Of a stretch of 64,000 nt of DNA, positions 7,966 through 17,258 are shown in pieces; position 1 is the first letter of the stretch, and every line of letters starts with the position of its first letter. The translations under genes were made by a program, and so were the position numbers. Source of the DNA: CAXXOZ01 sp963676435 (GTDB lineage: Bacteria; Bacillota; Clostridia; Lachnospirales; Lachnospiraceae); the NCBI GenBank assembly GCA_963676435.2, contig CAXXOZ010000018.1, forward strand, positions 62,001 through 126,000. Direction: 5' to 3'. Below the pieces are notes generated by a model that ran no database searches, was not told the DNA's origin, and worked only from the letters and a program-made list of their open reading frames with translations.

Positions 7966-10532
7966 TTCTTATAAGATCAAACAGTGAATTAGAACAAGTA
8001 TTTGAAAAAATTGTAAAAGCAATGGACAAAGAAGTTAAGTGGAATGGTTTGTTTGTAGTATACAATAACAAACTTATTTTATCAGGAAAACTTAGATCTC
8101 TTGTTTTTAATTTTGATACCTGCAAGTCAGCAGGTAATCTTGTAGAACTCGATTTTAATGAAAAAGATGCTATAGAGATTTCAGGCAATGAAATATTAGA
8201 AAATGCACTAAATATGACTTTGTATGCTTTCGGAAAATGGGGACAAATAAAAGGGCTTAAAGTTGAAAAAGATTATGAAAGACTAAATACTCTTATAAAT
8301 GGTATTTTAGGTGCAGTAGAATTAAATGCTGGTCTTACAAAAGAGAGCTTTAAATTTTATGATAATGGAATTCAATTAACATACGAAGAAGTTATTGAAA
8401 AGATTTTAGAAGATACATATGTACCAGTTAAAGAAGATGAAGAGGAACAGGGAATTGGACTTTGGCATAAGGTAGTTTGGAAAGAAGAAAAAACAAAATT
8501 TGAAAAGCAAGACCTTACAAAACAGGAAAGAATAAAATATAGACTGGGAAATAATTTCTATATGGTCAATTATAATTGTCCTGAATGTGGTGAAAAGCTA
8601 TATATTGTTATTTATCCTGTGGGTAAAGAATTTAAAATTGAAACAACAAAAGGTGGAGTTTATCTTTCAAGAGCATATACATGTAGAGAGTGCCTTTCTT
8701 TTTATACACCAAAACCTGAGAAGCTATTAGCAGAAGGTGATGTTTTTAAATTAGACTTTGACGACGATATCAGAGCTTATGAAGACTATCAGGAACTTAT
8801 TGGAAGAAATGGAGAACGAACATCGAATTGCAATTTTAATAAGTATGAGTCGGATTATATTGAAGGAAACAAAGATGAAACTGTCGATTTAGAAAAAATC
8901 ATTGAAAATGAAAAAGCAATTCCCAAAAAAGAGTTAGAAAAAGTAAAAGAAATGATGGAAGCAGGCTTTTTTCCTGAAGAAAAAGTTGAAAAATATTATG
9001 AAAAAATAAAACAAAGAATAGAAAATAAAGGTTCGAAAAATAAAAAAGTAAAGAAAACAAAAGCAAAGAAAGGGAATAAACCTAAAAAAGAAAAAGCAAA
9101 AAAGGTTAGTAAGGTAAAGAAAGTAAAAGAAAAACCTTCAAAAGAAAAAGTTGAAAAAACGAATAAAATTGCAATTTCTGAAAAAACAAGAAAAGTTCTT
9201 AGAGATTTATTAAGTGATGACAAAGATTATTTTATAAAAAGAATGGCAAAATTAGATGAAGAGCAATTAGAAAATTTTAAAAATATAATTGATGAAGACA
9301 CTATGTTAAAAGAAGATGAAAGAAAAATATATGTTGACACTATAAATGAGATATTAAATAAAAAGATAAAACATAAAATAGATAATAGAGTAACTCAGGC
9401 AAAAGAAAAAAACTTTAAAGAAGCTTTAAAAATTTATAAAGAAATAGAAAAACAGGAAATACCAGAACAGATAAAAAGAGAAGCTCTAGAAAATACAAAA
9501 GAGACACTCAAAAAAATTGCAGAATCCGAACTGGATTATTTTATATCCAAGCTACCTGAAAAAATCACAAAAGAAATGTACAAAAAAATAAAAGAAAAAC
9601 TTGAATATTATGAAAAGGGAGATATTGAAAAATATATCAAGCATATAGATGATTTGATTGATAATCAGGAAAAACAAGAAATAAAAACTTATATTAAATC
9701 AATTGATCATACTAATAGAAAATCTCTTAATAAAGCAAGTCAAGAACTAATTAAAAAAGATTATGAGGAAAGAAATCTAATTCCTTTCATTAAAGAAATT
9801 CATGACGAAATAGAACAAATGGATAAAAAATCTATAGAAATTATATTGCCGGACTTGATGGAAATGGGTTTTGCAGAAGCTCTGAATGCATATGATAAAA
9901 TCTTCGAATCAGATTTTTTACCAGAAATAAAAGATAATACTCTTGAAAAAATAGATAGAAGACTTAAGAAATTAAAAATGGATGAGTGTATTCAGTTGGT
10001 TAATAAAATAAAGAAAGATATACAGGAGTATAGTATTGATAATATAGGGATTTACTATAATGACACAACAGATGAAAAAGAAAGAGAAATCATTGATAAC
10101 GCAGTTAAAAAGTATGCCCCGGATATTGAAAGATATGAGTATCCAATATTAGTTTATAGTCCAAGCTTATCAGCTAAAGGAACAAAAGGTTTTATTTTAA
10201 CACCAGAAAAATTTTACTATTATAACAATCCTATTAGTTATGGAAGCTTAGATGTAATAAGCATAGATGAATTTTTTGAAGATAAAAAGTTTATAATAAA
10301 ATTAGCTAGTGAAGAAAAAATAAAAATAAAGAACAAAATAAATAAAGAACAATCAGAATTAATTGCTAAAACAATCAGCAACTTTATTAACTACTTAAAA
10401 GATAAACCAGATTCAAGAAATATTTCATATATGGCACAAAAAGAACATGAAATTAAATGTTGCTACAGATGTGGTTTTATATATGAAGAAGGTGATGAAT
10501 GTCCTTCCTGTGGAGCGAAAATCAATGAATAA
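7962..10532 (+). CDS. Large charged zinc-ribbon protein of unknown function
   Basis: I do not recognise this 856-residue protein as a named family. A four-cysteine site (C206-x2-C209 with C241-x2-C244) looks like an internal zinc ribbon. Residues about 345-405 are a lysine-rich low-complexity linker. Residues 400-690 are strongly charged and helical, probably coiled coil or helical repeats. Around 725-825 a beta-rich stretch (KGTKGFILTPEKFYYYN) resembles a small bacterial PH-like domain, and the C terminus carries a second zinc ribbon (C834-x2-C837-x9-C847-x2-C850). There is no signal peptide or membrane segment. It overlaps the preceding membrane synthase-like gene by 4 bases, suggesting a cytoplasmic partner of that protein. 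A scaffold or regulatory role is only a guess. Confidence 0.6.
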   Translation: MILIRSNSELEQVFEKIVKAMDKEVKWNGLFVVYNNKLILSGKLRSLVFNFDTCKSAGNLVELDFNEKDAIEISGNEILENALNMTLYAFGKWGQIKGLKVEKDYERLNTLINGILGAVELNAGLTKESFKFYDNGIQLTYEEVIEKILEDTYVPVKEDEEEQGIGLWHKVVWKEEKTKFEKQDLTKQERIKYRLGNNFYMVNYNCPECGEKLYIVIYPVGKEFKIETTKGGVYLSRAYTCRECLSFYTPKPEKLLAEGDVFKLDFDDDIRAYEDYQELIGRNGERTSNCNFNKYESDYIEGNKDETVDLEKIIENEKAIPKKELEKVKEMMEAGFFPEEKVEKYYEKIKQRIENKGSKNKKVKKTKAKKGNKPKKEKAKKVSKVKKVKEKPSKEKVEKTNKIAISEKTRKVLRDLLSDDKDYFIKRMAKLDEEQLENFKNIIDEDTMLKEDERKIYVDTINEILNKKIKHKIDNRVTQAKEKNFKEALKIYKEIEKQEIPEQIKREALENTKETLKKIAESELDYFISKLPEKITKEMYKKIKEKLEYYEKGDIEKYIKHIDDLIDNQEKQEIKTYIKSIDHTNRKSLNKASQELIKKDYEERNLIPFIKEIHDEIEQMDKKSIEIILPDLMEMGFAEALNAYDKIFESDFLPEIKDNTLEKIDRRLKKLKMDECIQLVNKIKKDIQEYSIDNIGIYYNDTTDEKEREIIDNAVKKYAPDIERYEYPILVYSPSLSAKGTKGFILTPEKFYYYNNPISYGSLDVISIDEFFEDKKFIIKLASEEKIKIKNKINKEQSELIAKTISNFINYLKDKPDSRNISYMAQKEHEIKCCYRCGFIYEEGDECPSCGAKINE

Positions 10533-10533
10533 G

Positions 10534-11442
10534 TTAGGAAAAAATCTCTGGGTTTTCATTGACAAATCGGGCAAGAATTTCCATAAACCAGGTAATGGCA
10601 GGATTTTCATTATTACCAATCCAGGCAACACCCATCGCTGTATAAGTTATGGTATCTTTTAATTTAATATAAGTTAAATCAGAAGACAAATATTTACTTA
10701 GGTTTTCAGGAACTATTGTTATACCGATTCCTGATGATACAGCAAATAATAATTCTTCCATGCTATTAAAGTGTTGTGTTATAATAGGAGTGTAGTTGAT
10801 TTCTTTGCAAATATGAATAACCTGTTTTACTAGGAAAAAAGCTTTTTCCTTAGAATGCATTAGGAAAGGTTCATCAGCTATAAGTTTTGGAATATAAGAA
10901 CCATCACCATTTAAACATGGATGATCATGCCGACATACTAAGCAGTATTGTTCTGAATAAAGTTTGCGGCATTCATATTCTTTTTGATTTAAAAGATCTT
11001 CCATAAGAGAAAAATAAATATCAAATTGTCTGACCTCTAGAGATGACTGTATTTCTTTTGCATCATGTCTGGTCAGAGAAACCTCTACTTCAGGATAGGC
11101 TTTATGAAACTCATTTATTACATCAGGCAGAAAAAAAGTACAGGCTGAAAGATAGCCCAGATTTAAATGAAGATTCTTTGCAGTTTCTAGAGTTCTTAAT
11201 TTGCCTTTTGATAAGGACTCAAATTCTATAAACTTCTTTGCATCTTCAATGAAAATTTCACCTGCTCTTGTAAGAGTTACATTTCTCGTGTTCCTGTGAA
11301 AAAGTTTGATTCCAAGTTCATTTTCAAGCTCGGATATTTGATGACTAATTGCGGGTTGAGAAACATAAAACTCCTTAGCAGCTTTTGTGAAATTCAGGTG
11401 ATTTGCAACTGATAAAAAGCATTTTAATTGTTCTGTATTCAT
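10534..11442 (-). CDS. LysR-family transcriptional regulator
   Basis: The 302-residue protein has the standard LysR winged helix-turn-helix at residues 1-60 (AAKEFYVSQPAISHQISELE, then LFHRNTRNVTLT) and a periplasmic-binding-like effector domain (about 90-295). The ATG is preceded by AAGGAG. It is divergent from two flavoprotein genes across a strong inverted repeat (11473-11501), the usual LysR arrangement, so it most likely controls them; the inducer is unknown. It ends one base away from the stop of the convergent zinc-ribbon gene, with no room for a terminator between them. Confidence 0.9.
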   Translation of the reverse strand: MNTEQLKCFLSVANHLNFTKAAKEFYVSQPAISHQISELENELGIKLFHRNTRNVTLTRAGEIFIEDAKKFIEFESLSKGKLRTLETAKNLHLNLGYLSACTFFLPDVINEFHKAYPEVEVSLTRHDAKEIQSSLEVRQFDIYFSLMEDLLNQKEYECRKLYSEQYCLVCRHDHPCLNGDGSYIPKLIADEPFLMHSKEKAFFLVKQVIHICKEINYTPIITQHFNSMEELLFAVSSGIGITIVPENLSKYLSSDLTYIKLKDTITYTAMGVAWIGNNENPAITWFMEILARFVNENPEIFS

Positions 11443-11472
11443 TATTATTACTCCTTTGAACTAATTATATCA

Positions 11473-11501
11473 TAGATTAATAAAAAAAATTTATTAATCT
11501 A
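11473..11501. promoter_or_regulatory. Inverted repeat between LysR gene and flavoprotein gene, candidate LysR operator
   Basis: TAGATTAATAAA (11473-11484) and TTTATTAATCTA (11490-11501) form a perfect 12-bp inverted repeat with 5 bases between. It contains LysR-style T-N11-A spacings and lies in the divergent control region. Confidence 0.6.
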
Positions 11502-11591
11502 CTAAAAAACCAGAATTTCTCTAAAAACTGGTAGTATGATAAAATAATAACGAATGCAATAAGATTATTTAAAAAAAATGGAGGAAAAAAA

Positions 11592-12518
11592 ATGAACGTA
11601 TTGGGAATTTGTTGTGGAAGAAAAAATGGAAACACAGAAATCATGATGAAAGAAGCTTTCATGGCTATTGAAGAAAAGGTTGATGCTACTTGTAAGATGA
11701 TAAATCTTCAGGAAGGTTATGTAAGGAATTGTATAGGTTGTGAAACTTGTATGATAAATCACCTAAAAGGTAACTGGGATTTTAGATGTGTACATAAAAA
11801 TGGATCAGATCACTTTTATTTTATTGAACAGCTTATGAGAGAGGCAGATGCTATAATTGTATCAGCTCCAGCTTACAACCTTTTACCGCCAGGATTATTA
11901 ATTACATTCTTAAACAAAATGCATGCGAGTGGAGATTATCGTCATGTTGTACATGAAACAAATAAAATTGGTGCAGCCTTTTCAATAGGTGGAACAGACT
12001 GGACAAACTTTACTCTTGGAGCAGTAAAAATGGCAGCAATGGAATTTGTTGGATCATATGAAGCAATAGTTGATGCAGTTCACTTTGATTTCATTCCATC
12101 AACAGGAGCGGTTTTATTAGAAGATCATATGATGGAAAGAATGCATAAACTTGGAGAAAATGTTGCAGATGCTCTTCTTAAAAAGGAAAAAGGAGAAAAA
12201 CCTGAGTATTTAGGAACTCCAGGCGTTTGTCCTGACTGTCATGGAAACATGTTAGAAATTCGCGAAGATGGAGTATATTGCCCACAGTGTCTTACAAAAG
12301 CAACAGTTTCAGTAGAAAATGGAGAACTTAAAGCAGTATTTACCCCAGAAGAAATGGCTAAAAACCGTTGGAGTCCATGGGGACAGGAATTACATGATAA
12401 TAACATAAGAAAGGGACACATGAAAGCAGGTCAGAATCAGGATGTTATTAAAGAAAGACGTAAAAAATATGCTGAGTATGACAGAAAGGTAGCTTTCCCC
12501 GAATTAATTAAAGAATAA
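11592..12518 (+). CDS. Flavodoxin-like NAD(P)H-dependent oxidoreductase with C-terminal zinc ribbon
   Basis: The 308-residue protein starts with a flavodoxin-fold FMN-binding domain (CCGRKNGNTE phosphate loop, residues 7-16; SAPAYNLLPPG isoalloxazine loop near 96). The C-I-G-C-x2-C stretch near residue 45 resembles the cysteine motif of iron-sulfur flavoproteins. After about residue 200 an extra domain carries two CxxC pairs (CPDCHGN and CPQCLTK), a zinc ribbon not usual in this family. It probably reduces a small electron-acceptor compound; the substrate is unknown. It is 13 bases from the next flavoprotein gene and divergent from the LysR regulator. Confidence 0.72.
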   Translation: MNVLGICCGRKNGNTEIMMKEAFMAIEEKVDATCKMINLQEGYVRNCIGCETCMINHLKGNWDFRCVHKNGSDHFYFIEQLMREADAIIVSAPAYNLLPPGLLITFLNKMHASGDYRHVVHETNKIGAAFSIGGTDWTNFTLGAVKMAAMEFVGSYEAIVDAVHFDFIPSTGAVLLEDHMMERMHKLGENVADALLKKEKGEKPEYLGTPGVCPDCHGNMLEIREDGVYCPQCLTKATVSVENGELKAVFTPEEMAKNRWSPWGQELHDNNIRKGHMKAGQNQDVIKERRKKYAEYDRKVAFPELIKE

Positions 12519-12531
12519 TTAGGAGAAAAAT

Positions 12532-13083
12532 ATGAAAACATTGATATTTAACGGTTCACCTAGAAAAAAGGGTGATTCAGTAAGTCTGATTAATGAAGTG
12601 CTTAAAGATTTAAAAGGAGAATACAAAATTGTTAATGCATATTTTGACGACATAAGCCCTTGTATAGACTGTAGGCACTGTTGGAAAAAAAGCGGATGTT
12701 CAATAAATGATGAAATGCAGGCAGTTTATGATTATGTAGAAGAATGTGATAATGTATTGATTGTATCACCTATATATTTTGCAGAGCTCACAGGTCCACT
12801 TTTAAGTGTTACGAGCAGGTTTCAGACGTATTTTACCGCAGGCCGATTCAGAAATGAAGAAGGCGTAAAAAAACCTAAAAAAGGTGGGGTTATCCTTGTA
12901 GGTGGTGGACACGGAAATATCAATATACCATATGGAACAGCTAAATCAATATTCCATCATATAAATGCTTTTGATATTCATCCTCTAGTATGCTCTCATG
13001 ATACAAATAATGTACATCCAGTTGATGATGAAAAAGCAATGGAAGGAATAAAGAGTATAGTGAAATTTTTAAATAGAGAATAA
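12532..13083 (+). CDS. NAD(P)H-dependent FMN reductase / iron-sulfur-flavoprotein-like
   Basis: The 183-residue protein has the flavodoxin-like FMN-binding loop FNGSPRKKGDSV (residues 5-16), a cysteine motif CIDCRHCWKKSGC (about 44-56) like that of small iron-sulfur flavoproteins, and the SPIYFAELTGPL flavin-contact segment. It would transfer electrons through FMN and possibly an iron-sulfur cluster. It follows the other flavoprotein by 13 bases with its own AGGAG, so they form an operon, probably under the divergent LysR regulator. Substrate unknown. Confidence 0.75.
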   Translation: MKTLIFNGSPRKKGDSVSLINEVLKDLKGEYKIVNAYFDDISPCIDCRHCWKKSGCSINDEMQAVYDYVEECDNVLIVSPIYFAELTGPLLSVTSRFQTYFTAGRFRNEEGVKKPKKGGVILVGGGHGNINIPYGTAKSIFHHINAFDIHPLVCSHDTNNVHPVDDEKAMEGIKSIVKFLNRE

Positions 13084-13087
13084 AAAG

Positions 13088-13120
13088 AAGCCGACAGATC
13101 AATTTTTCTGTCGGCTTTGC
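13088..13120. terminator. Bidirectional terminator between flavoprotein operon and esterase gene
   Basis: AAGCCGACAGA (13088-13098) pairs perfectly with TCTGTCGGCTT (13107-13117). T-rich bases follow on both strands, serving both convergent genes. Confidence 0.85.
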
Positions 13121-13131
13121 TAATGGTAAAA

Positions 13132-14088
13132 TTATTTTAAAAGAGAATTCATATAATCAACCATATCCTGATTTGCTTGAATGCTTTCTGCAAAGTCAGG
13201 CTTTATAATATTGAAGACATGTAATAATTCATTTTCGGTTCCTTCATAAGACTTGTAAGTGTGTTCTACATTGTTTTCATCTAGATATTCATGAAATTTT
13301 ACTGCACTTTCATATCCAGTTTCATCTGAAGGAGTAGTCAATAAATAAACACCTTTAAAAACGCTTGGTTTTACAGAGCTGTATAAGTCCATATAGCTCA
13401 TAAGTTCTTCGTCTAATATTTGGCCTCCTCCTATTGTTGTTGCTACAAAAGCACCTTCGCTAAGTGATTCTGGTAAGTGAGCGGTATTAGGTGCTCCACA
13501 TGATGTTAAATAGGCTGTAAAATCATATGAAGGTGGAGTAACTCCGAAGTACAATTGAAGAGGTACAGAATTATAAATTGCATTTGTCAAAAGTGTATAA
13601 TATCCACCAGCACTGTCTCCGCTTAGGAAAATATTATTTAAATCAAAGTTATATTTTTCGGCATTTTCCTCTACCCATTTATAAACTGCAAACAAATCCT
13701 GAACTGCGTCTTTAAAAGTTCCCCCTGTTACTTCCTGAACTTTGGTATAATCAGGTGTAACTACTACATAACCATTTCTTGCAAAAAAGATACTATGGTC
13801 AGCATTGAGTTCTTTTGTACCCCCAATAAACCCTCCACCGTGAACTTCAATAACTACAGGTGTTGGTTCAGTAACGCTCTGGGTACCATATAGGTCAAGC
13901 ATATGATAAGTTTCACCATCATCTATATAGGAGATATCCGAAATGACATCTTCATATGGTGTTTCACTACTATAAGCTGTTGTTTCTTCTGTGGTTTCTG
14001 AAGTATCAGAATGTGATGTTCCACAGGATGCTATGAGCAGACTTGTAATAATTGCTGCTACAGGTAATAAATACTTTTTCTTAATCAT
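13132..14088 (-). CDS. Lipoprotein alpha/beta-hydrolase (esterase/lipase, HGGG type)
   Basis: The 318-residue protein begins with a lipoprotein signal peptide ending LLIASC (lipidated C22), followed by a Ser/Thr/Glu-rich spacer to about residue 50. The hydrolase has the oxyanion motif HGGG at 83-86 and the nucleophile elbow GDSAGG with S159; PSDETG and LLHVFN near the C terminus are plausible Asp and His members of the triad. It is most like carbohydrate-ester or carboxylesterase members of the alpha/beta-hydrolase-3 group, acting outside the membrane. The ATG has AAGGAGGG ahead of it. It stands alone, divergent from the sensor kinase gene. Confidence 0.82.
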   Translation of the reverse strand: MIKKKYLLPVAAIITSLLIASCGTSHSDTSETTEETTAYSSETPYEDVISDISYIDDGETYHMLDLYGTQSVTEPTPVVIEVHGGGFIGGTKELNADHSIFFARNGYVVVTPDYTKVQEVTGGTFKDAVQDLFAVYKWVEENAEKYNFDLNNIFLSGDSAGGYYTLLTNAIYNSVPLQLYFGVTPPSYDFTAYLTSCGAPNTAHLPESLSEGAFVATTIGGGQILDEELMSYMDLYSSVKPSVFKGVYLLTTPSDETGYESAVKFHEYLDENNVEHTYKSYEGTENELLHVFNIIKPDFAESIQANQDMVDYMNSLLK

Positions 14089-14227
14089 AAAATAAAACCC
14101 TCCTTAATAAAACTACAAAAAATCATAATAATTATAAAGAGTTTATATACTTAACTGCAATATATACGACGCAAACTATCTAAATTTTATCGTAAATTGT
14201 TTAATTTAGAACGTGTTTGTAACAAGC

Positions 14228-14256
14228 TTGAATAACTAAAAAAAATTTGATATCCT
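14228..14256 (+). promoter_or_regulatory. Predicted promoter of the AgrC-like kinase operon
   Basis: TTGAAT (14228-14233), 17 bases and TATCCT (14251-14256). An 8-bp inverted repeat, TCTAAATT (14179-14186) with AATTTAGA (14203-14210), lies upstream and might be a regulator site shared with the divergent esterase gene. Nothing else is evident in 14089-14289. Confidence 0.5.
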
Positions 14257-14289
14257 TTATAAAGAAAATCTAATATTTGGGGGAATATT

Positions 14290-15609
14290 ATGACAGAAGT
14301 AATTAGCCTTTTTTGGCGCTGGAACTTTCCAGTTGGAATGATTTTGTTTCAAATAATAATGTGCTTACAATATGGGCGTAGAAAGAATTTTTTATTGAAA
14401 TATATTGCTTTTGCAATAATCATTTTTTTAATAGGAATAACAATGACACATGATTGGGAGTGGGAAGGTAGTTTGATTAAAGCTAGTAATATTTTAGTCA
14501 ATGTACCAGGTCGCGTTCTTATTATGATTTCTATTGCTGCTATAATGTACTTTTGTTATAAAATCAGTTTATGGAGTGCAGTTTTTTTAACTACTGTTGC
14601 AATAACCCTTCATAGTATACACTTTTCCTTATATAAAATCATTGAAGCCATAACAATAGGGCAGGTAACTGAAACTACACCAGGACCTTTATCAGTAATT
14701 ACTGATGTTATTGTTCTAATTACATTTTTATTAGTAACAGGGTTAGTATTTTGGAAAAGAAAAATTATCCGAATAGATGAGTACAGTAAAGATAGGATAG
14801 TTCTGGCTATATCTTTAATAATTCTTGTACTTACTGATTTCATTAATCTTTATCAATTTGCAAATGACCCATATGTAAATTTTGGAATTACTTTAATACT
14901 CAGTCGGCTTTTTGATATTATCTTTAATGCTATGACATTATATATGATTTATAATATTATAGTGAAAAAAAATCTACAAATAGAACAGCAAAAGATGGAA
15001 GACATTATGGAGCAGCGAAGTAAGCAGTACGCCTTTTCTCAGCAAATAATGGATTCTATTAATTTAAAAAGTCATGACTTAAAAAAGCAGATTCGTTACC
15101 TTGAAAAAGATGAAATTAGCAGAAATGAAGTTTTACAAAGTTTAAAAGATGCAGTTGCTAGGTATGACACCGTTATCAAAACAAATAATGATGCATTGAG
15201 CACCATACTTTCTGAAAAAAGTATGGTATGTTACAATAACAATATAAAGTTAAATTGTTTAGTAAATGTAAAAAATTTAGAATTTATAAAAGATATTGAT
15301 ATTTATACCATGTTTGCAAATCTTCTAGATAATGCTATTGAAGCGCTAATAAAAACTTCAGAAAAACATCGAAGTATTTTTGTTGTAATAAAGCAAAAGG
15401 AAAACTTTTTATCAATACATACAGAAAATCATTTCTCTGGTGACTTGAATATAAAGGATGGAAAACTCCAAACAACAAAAAAGCAAACAAATAAACATGG
15501 ATTTGGGGTGGAGAGTATTTCTAACATAGTTGAATATTATAATGGAAGCATAACATTCAATACAAATTGTAATATATTTACAGTGAATATTCTAATCCCA
15601 ATACCATAG
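14290..15609 (+). CDS. AgrC-type sensor histidine kinase (GHKL ATPase)
   Basis: The 439-residue protein has six or more membrane segments in residues 10-225, a dimerisation helix with probable phospho-acceptor H262 (SHDLKKQ), and a GHKL ATPase domain with N-box around 343-353 (ANLLDNAIEAL) and a G-box region HGFGVESISNIV near the C terminus. This architecture is that of AgrC and other peptide-sensing kinases. It is followed after 29 bases by a LytTR response regulator, its evident partner. No agrB or agrD gene lies nearby, so the signal is not identifiable. GGGGGAAT precedes the ATG. Confidence 0.88.
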   Translation: MTEVISLFWRWNFPVGMILFQIIMCLQYGRRKNFLLKYIAFAIIIFLIGITMTHDWEWEGSLIKASNILVNVPGRVLIMISIAAIMYFCYKISLWSAVFLTTVAITLHSIHFSLYKIIEAITIGQVTETTPGPLSVITDVIVLITFLLVTGLVFWKRKIIRIDEYSKDRIVLAISLIILVLTDFINLYQFANDPYVNFGITLILSRLFDIIFNAMTLYMIYNIIVKKNLQIEQQKMEDIMEQRSKQYAFSQQIMDSINLKSHDLKKQIRYLEKDEISRNEVLQSLKDAVARYDTVIKTNNDALSTILSEKSMVCYNNNIKLNCLVNVKNLEFIKDIDIYTMFANLLDNAIEALIKTSEKHRSIFVVIKQKENFLSIHTENHFSGDLNIKDGKLQTTKKQTNKHGFGVESISNIVEYYNGSITFNTNCNIFTVNILIPIP

Positions 15610-15638
15610 AAAGATATTTAATAATAAAAGGAGAAGAC

Positions 15639-16340
15639 ATGCTCAGAATTGCAATAGTTGAAGATGAAGAAAAAGAAGCAAGAAAACTAAATGCGTTATT
15701 GGAAAAATTTAGTCAAGATAAAGCCGTTGAATTTCAGGTTTTCCAGTTTCTAAATCCGGTGTTTTTTTTAAATAACTATAGCGCTGACTATGACTTAATC
15801 TTTATGGATATTCAGATGCCGTATATGGATGGGATTGAAGCATCGCAAAAGTTAAGAGAAATTGATTCTTTTACTATGCTTGTTTTTGTTACAAATATGG
15901 CATTTTTAGCGGGTAAAGGGTATGAGGTTGAAGCTTTTGATTTTTTAGTTAAGCCTATTGATTATGAATATTTTGTAAATAAAATGACTCGGATTATAAA
16001 TGCTTTAAACCGTAGACAAGAGAAAAAAATAATAATCCAGTCTGAGGGAATAAAGCATTGTATTCCTATATCTTCAATAATATATATAGAAGTAGCGAAT
16101 CACAGTTTAATATATCACACAGAAGATGGGGATTTTAACTCGTATGGCACAATGAAAAAAGCTCAGGAATCTTTATTTGAATATGATTTTGAACTATGCA
16201 ATAATTGCTATTTAGTGAACCTTAGTTTTGTTAAAAATGTTAGGCAGTTTATTGTAAAGGTTGGAAATGAAGAACTAAAAATAAGCAGACCCAAGAAAAA
16301 ATCTTTTATGGAAGCATTGAATAATTATATTGGAGGTTAA
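15639..16340 (+). CDS. LytTR-family response regulator
   Basis: The 233-residue protein has a receiver domain (1-120) with acidic residues near VEDE (7-10), phospho-acceptor D57 in FMDIQMP and K107 in the KP motif (LVKPID), followed by a LytTR DNA-binding domain (about 135-230). It is the cognate regulator of the upstream AgrC-like kinase. Targets are unknown; the divergent esterase is a candidate. Its stop overlaps the convergent AraC gene by 4 bases. Start ATG has GGAGAA at 15630-15635. Confidence 0.9.
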   Translation: MLRIAIVEDEEKEARKLNALLEKFSQDKAVEFQVFQFLNPVFFLNNYSADYDLIFMDIQMPYMDGIEASQKLREIDSFTMLVFVTNMAFLAGKGYEVEAFDFLVKPIDYEYFVNKMTRIINALNRRQEKKIIIQSEGIKHCIPISSIIYIEVANHSLIYHTEDGDFNSYGTMKKAQESLFEYDFELCNNCYLVNLSFVKNVRQFIVKVGNEELKISRPKKKSFMEALNNYIGG

Positions 16341-17209
16341 TTATTCTTTTCTACAGAATATAGTTCTTTATATTTCTTTGGAGACATATTGAACTCCTTT
16401 TTAAAGGCTCGATAAAAAACACTATAATCAGGAAAGCCAAATGCCTGACTGACATTATGAATAGGAATTCCTGAAAGTATGTTGCTTCGGCACGCATAAA
16501 GTCGTTTTTTTATGATATATTGATGAATTGAGATACCCATATTTTCTTTCATAGTATGAGCAAGGTGATACTTGCTTACAAAAAATATTTCAGATAATTT
16601 TTCTAAAGAAAGATCTTCTTCTAAATGTGCACTTATATAATTACATAGATTTATATGCAGATCAGCAGGTTTATAATAAGCAGGCTGATTTTCTTTTGTA
16701 TAAACTATTCTATTTAAAAATATCAAAAATAAACTTAGCATTGAGTTTAATGCAGGTTTTCTATAAATTAAATCCAATTGACTTTCTTCAAAAACATCTA
16801 TTAGTTTTATAAATAATTGCTGAAAAGAACTGAAATCAGTTTTTATATGGTAACTATTATTTTTTGATACATAATCAAAACAGTAAAAAATATTCGAATC
16901 TAAAGATTTTAAACTGTTTATATAATCTTCATTTAACCAAAGTACAATTCTTCTATAATTTTTTGTAATGTCTAAAAAATGGGGTTTGTGATGAATTTTT
17001 GGAGGTATTATACATATTGAACCATATGAAAGGTTATACAAATTATTGTTTATTTCATACTCAACATCACCTTCTAGAAAAAAATATATTTCATAATTAT
17101 TGTGGGAATGCTTTGAAACCCTTGCAGGGCTTTTGTCGTTGTAGAAAAAGATTTCAAAATCTTCATTAAGCATATATTGCCTTGAACTAAATTCTGAGTG
17201 TTTTCTCAT
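16337..17209 (-). CDS. AraC-family regulator of hexuronate module 1
   Basis: The 290-residue protein has an N-terminal cupin sensor domain (HNNYEIYFFLEGDVEY near residue 36) and two C-terminal AraC helix-turn-helix motifs (LEKLSEIFFVSKYHLAH and the IHNVSQAFGFPDYSVFYRAFKKEF signature). I use the ATG at 17209, preceded by GGAGG (17221-17225), instead of the TTG at 17227. It is divergent from the transporter-catabolic operon that starts at 17370, and two direct repeats 21 bases apart lie between them, so it probably activates that operon in response to a hexuronate or glucuronide. Confidence 0.9.
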   Translation of the reverse strand: MRKHSEFSSRQYMLNEDFEIFFYNDKSPARVSKHSHNNYEIYFFLEGDVEYEINNNLYNLSYGSICIIPPKIHHKPHFLDITKNYRRIVLWLNEDYINSLKSLDSNIFYCFDYVSKNNSYHIKTDFSSFQQLFIKLIDVFEESQLDLIYRKPALNSMLSLFLIFLNRIVYTKENQPAYYKPADLHINLCNYISAHLEEDLSLEKLSEIFFVSKYHLAHTMKENMGISIHQYIIKKRLYACRSNILSGIPIHNVSQAFGFPDYSVFYRAFKKEFNMSPKKYKELYSVEKNN

Positions 17210-17258
17210 TATAGATAATTCCTCCAATAAAAATTTAACTATACACTAACATAACGCA

